Positions 7,033 through 15,439 are shown, numbered from the stretch's first letter. The stretch is 64,000 nucleotides of DNA from an uncultured bacterium (GCA_902765215.1 CACWZA010000006.1:1-64000); one strand, 5' to 3'. Notes: generated by a model not told the origin, from the sequence alone. Numbers and translations are program-made.

Positions 7033-7563
7033 ATGAAAGCGATAATTATGTTTAATATATTTGGTAAGAAAAAAGACAACGTTGAACAAAAAATAGCACA
7101 AATTTTATTTGACCACTCCATGGTTATATCGACAGCAGAATCGTGCACAGGCGGACTTTTAAGCTCTCGTCTGACGGATATTCCGGGTAGTTCAAGATAT
7201 ACAAAATGCAATTTTGTAACCTACTCAAACGACATGAAACAAGGTCTGCTCGGGGTAACAGCAGACACACTTGAAAAGTTTGGGGCAGTAAGCAAAGAAT
7301 GTGCAACGGAAATGGCAGCAGGTTTGCATGCCAGAACAAACGCAGATGTAGTTGTGTGCACAACGGGGATTGCAGGGCCGACAGGCGGAAGTCCTAACAA
7401 ACCAATCGGACTTATCTATGTCGCAATAAAATCTAAATACAAATCAGTAGTTCAGGAATTTAGACTTAATCCTAAACTTAAACGCACCAAAATGAAATAC
7501 AAATTCACACAATGTGCACTTGAAATGCTGCTTGATTTCTTAACAGACACGATTAATGGATAG
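7033..7563 (+). CDS. CinA C-terminal-domain protein (nicotinamide-nucleotide amidase type)
   Basis: The 176-aa protein is a stand-alone CinA C-terminal domain (PncC type), which in characterised members deamidates nicotinamide mononucleotide to nicotinate mononucleotide in NAD recycling. Visible signatures are STAESCTGGLLSSRLTDIPG (residues about 34-53), VTYSNDMKQGLLGV, and CTTGIAGPTGGSPNKPIGLIYVA. The N-terminal molybdopterin-like domain of full CinA is absent, as in E. coli PncC. Either the first ATG or the one at 7051 could be the start; no ribosome binding site is evident for either. Its 3' end overlaps the convergent gene at 7553 by 11 bases. Family assignment is secure; the substrate is inferred from homologues. 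Confidence 0.88.
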   Translation: MKAIIMFNIFGKKKDNVEQKIAQILFDHSMVISTAESCTGGLLSSRLTDIPGSSRYTKCNFVTYSNDMKQGLLGVTADTLEKFGAVSKECATEMAAGLHARTNADVVVCTTGIAGPTGGSPNKPIGLIYVAIKSKYKSVVQEFRLNPKLKRTKMKYKFTQCALEMLLDFLTDTING

Positions 7564-8479
7564 TGCCGGCATTAGCCATAGAGGTAAATCTCTCTAATAA
7601 ATCAGGGCATCTGTCTATCAAAAGTTTTGCAAACTGTTTTGTGTCAACCTGAGTTGCAACAATAGAGAACAAATCTTCAGGCAGTTGTTTTGTCATTCTT
7701 TGTAATGATTCCCCGTCAAGTGCAATCATAGACTTAACCATATCCGGTTTCTGCAGTTGAGAAACCATATCGGTATATGCCTGTCCGCTAAAATGAAGTA
7801 ATACTTCCTTGTTTTCACTTGCCATATTGAATACAATATTTTGTTGTATTTCAGGGTCAAGAGATGCCATTGTTTCTTTAAACTGTTTTGTCGGAAGAGC
7901 AGATATCTGTGCTATCAGCTTTGAAGCATCACTCTGATCAGCCGCCTCACCTGTTATCCCTTCTGCCATTTGTATAAGCAGTTCAGGATCAAGGTTACGC
8001 AGCTGCATCGTGAGCTGTTCCTTTGGTATATCGGCACTCATGAAAAATGCTTCCATATCGCCTTCAGGCATCATTGCTATTATCTGGGACAAAGAAAATG
8101 CCTCCAGTGCAACACTAGCCGCTTCAGCAACAGAAACCTTTCCAAGCATCTGCTGAAGTTTTTCCTGCGTAAAGAAATTAAGCCCGATAACCATGTCCTC
8201 GCTGTCAAGCATCTCCAGCACTTTATCACGCTGTTCTGCCGACATTTGGTTAATAATATTATACTTGTTTGATGGATCTGCCAATTGGAAAGTTTCTATC
8301 AGCTCGTCCACATTTCCGAAGAGTTTTCGTCCATAATCACGCGCAAGGGTATTACCACTCTCTGCTTCTGCCTCAATTATGTCATCGACCGATTTGTCAG
8401 CATAATCGTGCATTCTCGAAGTAGTAATATTCAGTTTCGTCATCAAATGATATTGATCGGTATTGAGTGAAATAGACAT
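7553..8479 (-). CDS. Orphan helical-repeat protein resembling MgtE_N/FliG
   Basis: This 308-aa soluble protein lacks a signal peptide and membrane helices. From about residue 60 on it shows tandem helical units with the flavour of MgtE N-terminal and FliG-type superhelices (MSAEQRDKVLEMLDSEDM, LRNLDPELLIQMAEG, MASLDPEIQQNIVFNMASE, LDGESLQRMTKQLPEDLF). No Mg2+ channel domain follows, so it is not a transporter. It begins MSISLNT, almost the same as the orphan at 62312 (MSISFNT). TAGGAG lies 8 bases before the ATG. The upstream region contains GCATG and AAGGCAATT, which also occur before the orphan at 58182. The resemblance to MgtE_N/FliG is pattern-based; the function is unknown. Confidence 0.6.
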   Translation of the reverse strand: MSISLNTDQYHLMTKLNITTSRMHDYADKSVDDIIEAEAESGNTLARDYGRKLFGNVDELIETFQLADPSNKYNIINQMSAEQRDKVLEMLDSEDMVIGLNFFTQEKLQQMLGKVSVAEAASVALEAFSLSQIIAMMPEGDMEAFFMSADIPKEQLTMQLRNLDPELLIQMAEGITGEAADQSDASKLIAQISALPTKQFKETMASLDPEIQQNIVFNMASENKEVLLHFSGQAYTDMVSQLQKPDMVKSMIALDGESLQRMTKQLPEDLFSIVATQVDTKQFAKLLIDRCPDLLERFTSMANAGTIH

Positions 8480-8602
8480 ACCATTCTCCTATTAATATAT
8501 ATTATATATATAATAAGTAAATACTCCTAAAAAAATTGCCTTGTTTTCACATGCTTTGTTAAGTATTGTAAATGTATTTTGGGGTATAGTCAATAGCGAA
8601 AA

Positions 8603-9229
8603 TTATTTTTTAAGGGTAACAGGAGGAGGCTGTATATAGAGCGGTAACACCTTCGCCCAGTTGCCGTCCTCAGTTTGTAATTTTTCAAGCGCAATTTCTG
8701 ATAAGATTTCGCCTAACTCAAAATCAGCCTGCTGATAAGATATAACTTCTTCCGCATCAAGTCTGAACCTTTCTATGAGTCTGTCGTCTGTTATAACCTT
8801 ACGGCCTTTTATAATTTTATCGACTTCTTCCAGTTCAACTGCACCATATAATTTTTTGTCGTACAAATACGCCTTATTCTTTCTTGCATCGAGCGCAACA
8901 ACATACTCATCCTTCTTTGCACGGGATAAAATTTCCAAGGATGATACGCCGACAGCCTTACATCCTATTTGCTGAGCCATTACTCGTGCAACCGTCGTAC
9001 AGGCACGAATCCCTGTAAAACTACCGGGGCCGACATTTATCGCAATCGCATCTATATCTTGCGGAACTTTATTGCTTGCCCTCAATATATCCCTTATTGT
9101 TGAGATTAAATATGCGGAATGATAACTCTTATCATTCGAACTTATCGTATCAGAGGAAATAATATCATCTTCCGTTCTCAACACTACATAAGTCTTATCT
9201 AAACAAGTATCAAAAGCGAGTAACAACAT
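8603..9229 (-). CDS. tsaB: tRNA threonylcarbamoyladenosine biosynthesis protein TsaB
   Basis: TsaB is the regulatory partner of TsaD in making the t6A37 modification of ANN-decoding tRNAs. The 208-aa product shows the ASKHA-fold start LLLAFDTCLDKTYVVL, the family segment INVGPGSFTGIRACTTVARVMA near residues 63-84, and VVALDARKNKAYLYDK. The catalytic metal-binding histidines of TsaD are absent, as is normal for TsaB. One base separates it from the stop of tsaE, so the two are co-transcribed and probably translationally coupled. tsaD and tsaC are not in this window. Confidence 0.95.
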   Translation of the reverse strand: MLLLAFDTCLDKTYVVLRTEDDIISSDTISSNDKSYHSAYLISTIRDILRASNKVPQDIDAIAINVGPGSFTGIRACTTVARVMAQQIGCKAVGVSSLEILSRAKKDEYVVALDARKNKAYLYDKKLYGAVELEEVDKIIKGRKVITDDRLIERFRLDAEEVISYQQADFELGEILSEIALEKLQTEDGNWAKVLPLYIQPPPVTLKK

Positions 9230-9230
9230 A

Positions 9231-9704
9231 TTAACCCCTCACCATTTTTTCGATAATTGCACTGTTCTTTTCACCAACAGCCCTGAACTCATAACATCTG
9301 TTGTCATCGTCATCATAAGTAACGTTAATCTCTATTCTGTCAAAAGGGACTTCCCCTTGTGAAAATTCTGCCCACTCAACAAAGGTCAAACATCTGCCCT
9401 CTGAATATTCCCTCAACTCATCTGTTATTGTCTTTATCCCGACATTTTCCAGTCTGTATAAATCAAAATGATATATCGGAATTTCGCCTGTGTGGTATTC
9501 GTTCAAAATTGTAAAACTCGGGCTGGTAACTTTTTCCTTAATATCAAGTGCTTCAGCAACCATACGGACAAATGCCGTTTTGCCCGCACCGATATCCCCG
9601 AACAAATTTACAAAACAACCGTCCGTTTTGGTCAGCTCTGCAAATTTTTCGGCAAGTTTCTTTGTATCATCTAAAGAGTAACAAGTTTTTGAATAAGTTC
9701 CCAT
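9231..9704 (-). CDS. tsaE: tRNA threonylcarbamoyladenosine biosynthesis ATPase TsaE
   Basis: TsaE is the small P-loop ATPase of the bacterial TsaBDE complex that makes t6A in tRNA. The 157-aa product has the Walker A motif GDIGAGKTAFV at about residues 36-46, the VTSPSFTILNEY segment and the aromatic-acidic motif FVEWAEF near residue 109. Length and order are standard. It heads a two-gene operon with tsaB. The upstream sequence has no convincing ribosome binding site, and TATGAA lies a few bases before the ATG. Confidence 0.95.
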   Translation of the reverse strand: MGTYSKTCYSLDDTKKLAEKFAELTKTDGCFVNLFGDIGAGKTAFVRMVAEALDIKEKVTSPSFTILNEYHTGEIPIYHFDLYRLENVGIKTITDELREYSEGRCLTFVEWAEFSQGEVPFDRIEINVTYDDDDNRCYEFRAVGEKNSAIIEKMVRG

Positions 9705-9811
9705 ATTTCATACCCGCTCAATACTTTGATTATATTATAAAATTATTTATTATGAAATAGTAAAATGGTCTAATCGGAATTTGCCTGCTGAGCGCTGGGC
9801 TTTTTCGGGCT

Positions 9812-9835
9812 AAAAAAAAGGATGCTAATGCACCC
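9812..9835 (-). terminator. Terminator of the yggS-sepF operon
   Basis: GGGTGC-ATTA-GCATCC followed by eight T on the minus strand, about 50 bases past the sepF stop. Confidence 0.75.
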
Positions 9836-9884
9836 TAAATATCCAACTATCACAAATCAATTTATATTTATAATTTTTTTCGGA

Positions 9885-10391
9885 TTAAAAATTAGAACCT
9901 AATAATCCGTCAACACCAAAAGAGTTAGTTTCTTTTGTTTCAACAGACAATTGAACGCTGTTTGGAGTGAATACAAAAACTGTATCACCAATCTTTTGCG
10001 GCTTTCCACCAATCGCAAAAGTTGCGCCACAAACGAAGTCAATAGTCTTTTGTGCTGTTTCCTTGTCAAGTAAATGCAAGTTCAAAATAACTGTTTTTTG
10101 GTCTAATAATTGTTGTACAATCTGAGTTGTATCAGCAAATGAACGAGGTTCAACAATTCTTACTTCGTAACCTTTGTAACCAGGTAACTTTCTGACATTT
10201 GTTGATTCTTCACGTTTTGAAGTTCTTGTTGAGTAAGTATCTTCATACGGTTTCAATGCTGTCACCCCCTCTGTAGGATAGCCTGTAAAATCACTTGGTT
10301 CGATATAATCAATATCTTCCGGTTCTGAACCACCTACTAAATTTTCTGTAAACCAATTGATAGCTTTTCCAAATTCCTCTCCTAATGTCAT
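9885..10391 (-). CDS. sepF: Cell division protein SepF
   Basis: SepF bundles FtsZ filaments and tethers them to the membrane in Firmicutes, Actinobacteria and Cyanobacteria, where it stands in for FtsA. The 168-aa product has an N-terminal segment beginning MTLGEEFGKAINWFTENLVG that could act as the amphipathic membrane helix, a linker to about residue 68, and the SepF core from about residue 73 (GYEVRIVEPRSFADTTQIVQ) through LHLLDKETAQKTIDFVCGATFAIGGKPQKIGDTVFVFTP, written here only in part as landmarks LLDKETAQ and IGDTVFVF. TGGAGGAAAG precedes the ATG. It lies 22 bases after yggS, an arrangement common in SepF-using bacteria. FtsZ itself is at the right end of this window. Confidence 0.95.
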   Translation of the reverse strand: MTLGEEFGKAINWFTENLVGGSEPEDIDYIEPSDFTGYPTEGVTALKPYEDTYSTRTSKREESTNVRKLPGYKGYEVRIVEPRSFADTTQIVQQLLDQKTVILNLHLLDKETAQKTIDFVCGATFAIGGKPQKIGDTVFVFTPNSVQLSVETKETNSFGVDGLLGSNF

Positions 10392-10413
10392 CTTTCCTCC
10401 AATATAATTTTTC

Positions 10414-11082
10414 TTAGTTAAATAATAGTCTTCCTATACGTATCATTGTTGCACCGTTTTCGACGGCACATTTGTAATCATCACTCATACCCATAGACAA
10501 CTCGCTAAATCCTGCATGATGCACTCTGTTAAATTCTTCCAAAAGGTTTTTAGCCTCAGAAAACACTTTATTAAGCTCTTCATCATCAGCCCCAAGCGGT
10601 GCCATACACATCAACCCGTCTATCTTCAAGCCCCCCAAGGCTAATAATTCATTCATACAATTCTTTAATTCTCTTTCTTCAAATCCAAACTTTTGGACTT
10701 CCCCTGAGATATTTACCTGAAGCAATATTCGTTGAACTTTGCCAATTTTTAAAGCACTCTCAGATATAATACTCGCTAACCTAAAAGAATCGACGGACTG
10801 AATGTAATCAAAATATTTAACGACTTTATCAACCTTGTTAGTCTGCAAATGGCCTATGAAATGAAAAGTACTTTCACCTCTGATATCATCCGGTAACAAT
10901 TCAATCTTTTTGACTGCATCATTCACTCTGGATTCACCAAAATCTCTTAAGCCTGCTTTGTAGGCATCCAGGATTGCATTCACATCGTAATACTTTGTTA
11001 CTGCAATTATTCGTGGTGTATAAGGTACGATCTCTTTTTGTAAACGTAGAAGATTAGTTTCAACAGAATATGTCATAAGCAA
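10414..11082 (-). CDS. yggS: PLP homeostasis protein of the YggS/PROSC family
   Basis: The 222-aa product is a monomeric PLP-binding TIM-barrel protein that helps keep pyridoxal phosphate levels in balance. Landmarks are IIAVTKYYDVNAI with the PLP lysine near residue 30, GESRVNDAV, FHFIGHLQTNKVDKV, VNISGEVQKFGF and MGMSDDYKCAVENGATMIRIG near the C-terminus. GAGGAG lies before the ATG at 11082; the second ATG at 11076 is a possible alternative. It is the first gene of an operon with sepF. The upstream region carries several CATG-containing repeats. Confidence 0.95.
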   Translation of the reverse strand: MLMTYSVETNLLRLQKEIVPYTPRIIAVTKYYDVNAILDAYKAGLRDFGESRVNDAVKKIELLPDDIRGESTFHFIGHLQTNKVDKVVKYFDYIQSVDSFRLASIISESALKIGKVQRILLQVNISGEVQKFGFEERELKNCMNELLALGGLKIDGLMCMAPLGADDEELNKVFSEAKNLLEEFNRVHHAGFSELSMGMSDDYKCAVENGATMIRIGRLLFN

Positions 11083-11547
11083 CTCCTCTACACTTTATCA
11101 ATTATATCTTATCGAGCATGATAAGACAAAATCTTTGTTTTGAAGTGATTTTCACCGTTGGTTAAATTACCTAAAACCCATGACTGGCATGCAATTGAGC
11201 ATGTTGCAAAAATGTTAAGTTTTGTTAAAATTACCCCTGTTTTTCGGTGATTTTGGCAGTCTTTGGACAAAAAATAAAATTTTTTTTGATTAAAGGCATG
11301 CCCTTATCGGTTCAGAATTAAAATATTAGTTCAAAACCTCACTCCATCATCAATTTACACCATTTTTACGATATTTAAATCATATAAATGGTTGATATTT
11401 TAATCAAAATACTAACCAAAACAGCAATTATTGTCATTTTTACACTAATTAGCAAAAACGGACAAATTTTAGATTAAGTTTTGTAAACTAAATTTTTCCA
11501 TAATATCAAGGGTTTTCAGAATTTTACAGAAAAATCAAACAATTGTG
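11083..11547. other. AT-rich intergenic region with CATG-containing repeats
   Basis: No gene is apparent here. The stretch contains CCATGACTGGCATGC and GCATGTTGCAAAAATG near 11179-11214 and GGCATGCC near 11296-11303, which on the minus strand lie upstream of yggS. GGTGATTTTCACC-like pieces near 11145 and 11247 form weak inverted repeats. It may hold regulatory sites for yggS-sepF. Confidence 0.4.
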
Positions 11548-11720
11548 TTGACTTATTTTTTTAATGTGCAATAATAATAGAGTACTCTTTAAGTGTACAA
11601 CACACACTAAATAATATTTAAACGCAAATAAATTTTGAACTCCTAAAATAGATATAATAAACACTAAAGACCATTAGGATGCAGAAAACAATCCACTCAT
11701 AAAATTGAGTGGTTTTTTTT
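11548..11720 (+). ncRNA. Candidate small RNA with promoter and terminator
   Basis: TTGACT (11548-11553), an 18-base spacer and TAATAAT make a good promoter. The predicted start is near 11585. A perfect terminator CCACTCA-TAAAAT-TGAGTGG with eight T closes the unit at 11693-11720. The roughly 135-base transcript is A/T-rich, has no ribosome binding site with a frame behind it, and contains GAACTCCTAAAA, whose CUCC could pair with Shine-Dalgarno sequences. The transcript boundaries are inferred from the sites. Confidence 0.5.
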
Positions 11721-11724
11721 ATAG

Positions 11725-11828
11725 TCCGAGCAGAGGTATGAGCAACAAAGTTGCGAAAGGCGAACAATAATAACCCGAAACCACGCTTTTGGGTTTTATT
11801 GTGAGCGGTACCGTCTAACGCGAGGACG
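11725..11828 (+). repeat. Dispersed hairpin repeat, family A, copy 2
   Basis: CCGAGCAGAGG, a GCAAC/GTTGC hairpin, GCGAACAAT, the stem AACCCGAAA/TTTTGGGTT around loop CCACGC, ATTGT, CGGTACCG and ACGCGAGG follow in the same order as in copy 1 (2576-2669, opposite strand). Differences within the stem keep base pairing, which suggests selection on the structure. Confidence 0.7.
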
Positions 11829-11894
11829 TAAGCCCGAGCAAAGCCGAATTATTGGTAAAGTGTAGCAATAGCGAGAAGCGAACAATAAAACAAC

Positions 11895-13808
11895 TTAAAA
11901 TGTTCTTGTGTACTTAACCATTATCGCAGAATTGTTTCTCGTTTTATTTATCTGGTCAAAGTTCCCGCGATACCCGAGTGCAAACGTATTTTTACCGCTC
12001 TTTGCAGATACTGATGCAGAAAAAGTATTTCTGTTTTCTGTCATTTCCTGAATACCGCCTATATCAATATTCTGCCTGTTATGCATAAACTCTGTATTAC
12101 CGGTAAAGACAATTGGGGTATCTTCAGGTTTATAATTTATAAAGGTTTTTGCACCCACACCATAGTCTTTTGTTGTTGGGGTAAAGACTGAATATCCGTC
12201 AACCCCTATGCCTGCCGATAATTCACCGTCAGGATTAAAAATTACCGAACTTGACAGATTAAATTTTGAACCGAACTGAATGCCCATTTCCTGAGCACCT
12301 GAGGTTTTTCGCATATCTGCCAAAATACCGCCGCTCAATGTGTTTTCCAGTTTTACATTTCCGGTGTTTGATGTAATTTTCAAAGCATCTTCCAATGCCA
12401 TCCTGCCATCACCATTATAAGAAGTCCCCAGAGTTATACCTGCTGCGAGATAACCGTCAGCAGACAGTTGCAGAGTATTAGCCAGATTTGAATTATCTGT
12501 TAACTTTATATCGTGTTCAATCCCTGCAAAACCGCGGGCAAAAGTTGTCAAATATTCTGCGCCCTGTTCTTTTATACCGTCCTCAGTCTGAATAGGTTTA
12601 TATTGTGATGCAGTATAATCAAATATTACATCCGCACCGAAATAACGCTTACAATTCTCACCGCCCAGTGTTCTTACCCCTGCGCGGGCACCCCAGCCTT
12701 CGGATGAATCAAATATCATAGAATTAGAATTTGTCTGATATCCGATACCGCCTGTGAGTGCAGTATGTTTACTTTTCCCGAGTAACAATGTGCCTTCTAA
12801 AGTTGCAGAAGTATCACTCAGATTAGTTTTATCAAGTTTTACTGATATTCCTGATTTTTTAGGGATTACATCTGCTGTCGGGATCTCTGAATTATAGACA
12901 GATTTATCAATTTTATCACCCCAAACAGCATCATCTTCAAGTGCATATTTACAATATGATCCTTTTTCATCAACAAAACAAATCGTTCCGTTTGTCATCA
13001 AAGACGAATTTTCACTCTGGAGCTTGCAGACTGCCTCAACAATATTGTTCGCTTCAACCTGATCTGCGTGACCATAGTTACAGAAGGTATATTTCCCATC
13101 GCCTGACTTATAAACCAAAATTGCATGACCTGCGCCAATATTTGATTTACAGGAAACTACAGCAGCTTCCATGCCTGATTTATGCATATACCTCATAACA
13201 AGGTCGTGAATATTACTGCAAACCCACCCCTGAAGGCGTTCTCCCTCCGGATTAGCAAGTACTCTGTGAAGTATCTCGCGGGTACTTTCGCCAAAGGAAT
13301 ATGTATTTTTACCTGAATCGTATAAATCAGCTCTAAATACCTGTAAAAGGTTGCTGGTAAAATTACGGGTAGCAACAGGGTCATCTTCTAAGTTATTAAA
13401 CTGCTCTGTCAAATAATTATCAACAGCCGTTATATCACCGCCGTTAGCATTATACATATCTCTCAGATCTGATAAGGTCAACCCCTCATAATCAATATCG
13501 TCAATATCTTCTAAATGGATATAACTGCCTGTTTCAATGGGTTGTTCTGTTGTATAAGACACCTCAGCATCAACTTCTGTCTTGGCAGGTTTTTCAACGG
13601 TTGACTTTTTAACAGTCGGTTTTTTGTTTTTATATTGATTCCATAATGCAAGACGAGTGTCTTGCTGACTTTCCTCCGGGTGCAAACTCTGATCATCAAC
13701 GACAGAATCAGGCTGCTCGCTTTGAACAGGTTCAGACTGGACTTCAATAACTTGACCGTCCTTAAATACATATTTTTTTTCTACTTTATACTTCTTAGGG
13801 GTTGGCAT
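11895..13808 (-). CDS. Two-part protein: transglutaminase-like N-terminal region and C-terminal beta-barrel
   Basis: The 637-aa protein starts with a charged, Pro/Gln/Glu-rich segment (to about residue 100) and has no Sec signal. Residues about 125-285 resemble a papain/transglutaminase-like fold: Cys in GWVCSNIHDLVMRYM (near 203), His in GAGHAILVYKSGDGKY (near 233) and Asn/Asp in FCNYGHAD (near 248) are spaced as a catalytic triad. From about residue 325 the sequence is alternating, Gly/Asn/Thr-rich beta strands to a C-terminal VKYTRTF, whose final Phe is typical of outer-membrane barrels. The start codon is supported only by position. Function, export route and whether the Cys is active are unknown. 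Alternatively the C-terminal half may be a soluble beta-helix. Confidence 0.6.
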   Translation of the reverse strand: MPTPKKYKVEKKYVFKDGQVIEVQSEPVQSEQPDSVVDDQSLHPEESQQDTRLALWNQYKNKKPTVKKSTVEKPAKTEVDAEVSYTTEQPIETGSYIHLEDIDDIDYEGLTLSDLRDMYNANGGDITAVDNYLTEQFNNLEDDPVATRNFTSNLLQVFRADLYDSGKNTYSFGESTREILHRVLANPEGERLQGWVCSNIHDLVMRYMHKSGMEAAVVSCKSNIGAGHAILVYKSGDGKYTFCNYGHADQVEANNIVEAVCKLQSENSSLMTNGTICFVDEKGSYCKYALEDDAVWGDKIDKSVYNSEIPTADVIPKKSGISVKLDKTNLSDTSATLEGTLLLGKSKHTALTGGIGYQTNSNSMIFDSSEGWGARAGVRTLGGENCKRYFGADVIFDYTASQYKPIQTEDGIKEQGAEYLTTFARGFAGIEHDIKLTDNSNLANTLQLSADGYLAAGITLGTSYNGDGRMALEDALKITSNTGNVKLENTLSGGILADMRKTSGAQEMGIQFGSKFNLSSSVIFNPDGELSAGIGVDGYSVFTPTTKDYGVGAKTFINYKPEDTPIVFTGNTEFMHNRQNIDIGGIQEMTENRNTFSASVSAKSGKNTFALGYRGNFDQINKTRNNSAIMVKYTRTF

Positions 13809-13995
13809 AAAATACTTTTAATACACCTCGTAAAATAAAACGAACTCTTTCTTATATATAAAAAAACTTTTTAAGAAGGCCGATTTCAAACCCGTGGTTT
13901 TGTAAAAACACTGAACACACTGATTATCACTTAATTTTAGCGATTTTAGACTTAATAAAAATTTACACTTTTTAAACAAACACTACACATAAAGA
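13809..13995. other. Leader and promoter region of the 637-aa protein
   Basis: AT-rich and without a gene. GAGGTG lies about 17 bases before the ATG at 13808, farther than usual. No convincing promoter stands out. Confidence 0.35.
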
Positions 13996-14125
13996 CAAAA
14001 AAAAGAGTCATTTCTGACTCCTGAAAATTTGTGAAGTGTAGTGTGTGTAGAAAGAAACTTTTTCGTCTTTTTCTCTAGTCCTCGTCCCAATGCTTTTTGG
14101 GCTTCCTCGTGTTTGTAGTTTCTTC
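13996..14125 (-). ncRNA. Candidate small RNA between rpsO and the 637-aa protein
   Basis: On the minus strand GAAGAAACT (about 14122) pairs with AGTTTCTTTC (about 14060). Within this stem CCCAA-AAAGCA-TTGGG is flanked by the repeated ACGAGGA. The unit ends in a terminator, GAGTCA-GAAA-TGACTC plus a T run (13996-14020). rpsO has its own terminator farther upstream (14252-14284), so this would be a separate transcript. TATAAA near 14136 is a possible -10 box. No known RNA family was recognised. Confidence 0.45.
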
Positions 14126-14251
14126 TCTTTATACTCTGTACTCATGTAAAGTATTTTTTGTTTTTAAAATTGATTAATTGATATCTATTCCGTATATACT
14201 TTTTACAAAACTTAATAAATCGTCCAATAACCCTGATTTTTCGGGCATATT

Positions 14252-14284
14252 AAAAGGGCGGAATAACTTTCGTCATTCCGCCCT
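14252..14284 (-). terminator. Terminator of rpsO
   Basis: GGGCGGAAT and ATTCCGCCC form the stem, with a T-rich tail on the minus strand, 20 bases past the rpsO stop. Confidence 0.85.
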
Positions 14285-14303
14285 ATCCAATAAGTCTTAA
14301 AAA

Positions 14304-14573
14304 TTAACCACGGATACCTAAATCTTTGATTAATTTTCTGTATCCTTCCAAATCTCTAGATTTCAAGTAAGATAACAAACCTTTTCTCTTACCTACCATC
14401 ATCAACAGACCACGTTTTGTTGCGTAATCGTTTTTGTTGGTTTTCAAGTGTTCAGTAAGTTCAGAAATTTTTTGAGTCAACATAGCAACTTGTACTTCTG
14501 TTGAACCTGTATCTTTACTGTCTTTTCCAAATTTTGAAATGATTTCTTGTTTGTTCTTTAAATTAATTGACAT
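14304..14573 (-). CDS. rpsO: 30S ribosomal protein S15
   Basis: The 89-aa product is a standard S15, an early-binding protein of the 30S central domain that holds the 16S rRNA three-way junction. Landmarks are [39 protein letters not shown] and [22 protein letters not shown] precedes the ATG. It is a single gene with its own terminator. No pnp gene follows, unlike the common rpsO-pnp pair. Confidence 0.97.
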   Translation of the reverse strand: MSINLKNKQEIISKFGKDSKDTGSTEVQVAMLTQKISELTEHLKTNKNDYATKRGLLMMVGKRKGLLSYLKSRDLEGYRKLIKDLGIRG

Positions 14574-14721
14574 AATTTATTTCCTTTTGTCTTGTGTATG
14601 AGTACATATTGGCGTAAGCACTCTACATAATGATAATAATATGATGAATTATTAAAATCAAGCATGAGTTTTTCTGCAGACACAAATTTGTCAACAAACT
14701 TAATAAATCAACCTGTAAACT

Positions 14722-14747
14722 AAAAAGACGAAACCGTTAGGTTTCGC
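14722..14747 (-). terminator. Terminator of the small EF-hand gene (bidirectional)
   Basis: CGAAACC-TAAC-GGTTTCG with T runs on both sides, about 90 bases past the stop at 14837. Confidence 0.75.
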
Positions 14748-14836
14748 CTTTTTTGATAGTCAGAAAATTTAGAGTGCTCTTATATGAACATTCTTTTTAG
14801 TTGTTGATTGATGCGTTTAGTGTGTAAATACACTCA

Positions 14837-15124
14837 CTACGCTGCAAGCTCAAACTTTTTAGGTTCTTGTGCCTCTTTGCCTTCTTGAGCTTTCAGGGCA
14901 AATTCTTCATTCGATATCTTATCTATCTTTGCCTGAATTGCCTGCATAATCTTGTCACATACTTCTTGATTTGCGAGGATTTCATCAATCGAGATGTTTC
15001 CGTCGCCGTCAGAATCGCACTGAGAAAAATCTTTCGCGCTGATTCCGTTTTCTTCAGACTGCTGTCTTGTTATTTTTTCTGCATTAAAACTGGAAATAAA
15101 TGCATATCTGGATAAAATGTTCAT
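14837..15124 (-). CDS. Small EF-hand protein, 95 aa
   Basis: The protein carries one canonical EF-hand loop, DSDGDGNISIDEI, at about residues 37-49, so it should bind one Ca2+. The N-terminal 25 residues (MNILSRYAFISSFNAEKITR) include a partly hydrophobic segment but no clear signal peptide. The rest is helical and charged, ending in EPKKFELAA. Dimerisation through the single EF-hand is possible. AGAGGG lies about 13 bases before the ATG, farther than normal. A second, larger EF-hand protein is at 51083. The partner and role are unknown. Confidence 0.7.
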   Translation of the reverse strand: MNILSRYAFISSFNAEKITRQQSEENGISAKDFSQCDSDGDGNISIDEILANQEVCDKIMQAIQAKIDKISNEEFALKAQEGKEAQEPKKFELAA

Positions 15125-15439
15125 AATATAAAGCCCTCTTTTTGTTGTTTATTCTTCTTATTTAATCTTTTCTCTTTTTGTTCTTCTTCTCTGCTATAAA
15201 TGTTTCTCTATTATTTTCTCTATCTTTTTCTTTTTAATCTTCTTTCTCCGCAAGTTATGTAGCCGTTTTTACGGGTTAACACGTATCAAAAAACATAAAA
15301 TATCTCCTTATTGCATAATAGTAGCTCTCGTAAATTAAATTACATTATAATAAAGTCTAGTTTAAATGTATGAATTTCATAGCACTTTGAAAAGTTTACA
15401 ATTGTATACATTTTTAAAGTGTGTTAGAATAAAAGAACG
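15125..15439. other. Divergent promoter region
   Basis: A purine-rich (minus strand) tract of about 130 bases upstream of the EF-hand gene contains repeated AGAGAA and AAGAAG units. On the plus side TTGTAT (15402-15407), a 17-base spacer and TAGAAT (15425-15430) end nine bases before the ATG at 15440, so the AMIN-like gene would have almost no leader. No gene is seen. Confidence 0.45.
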
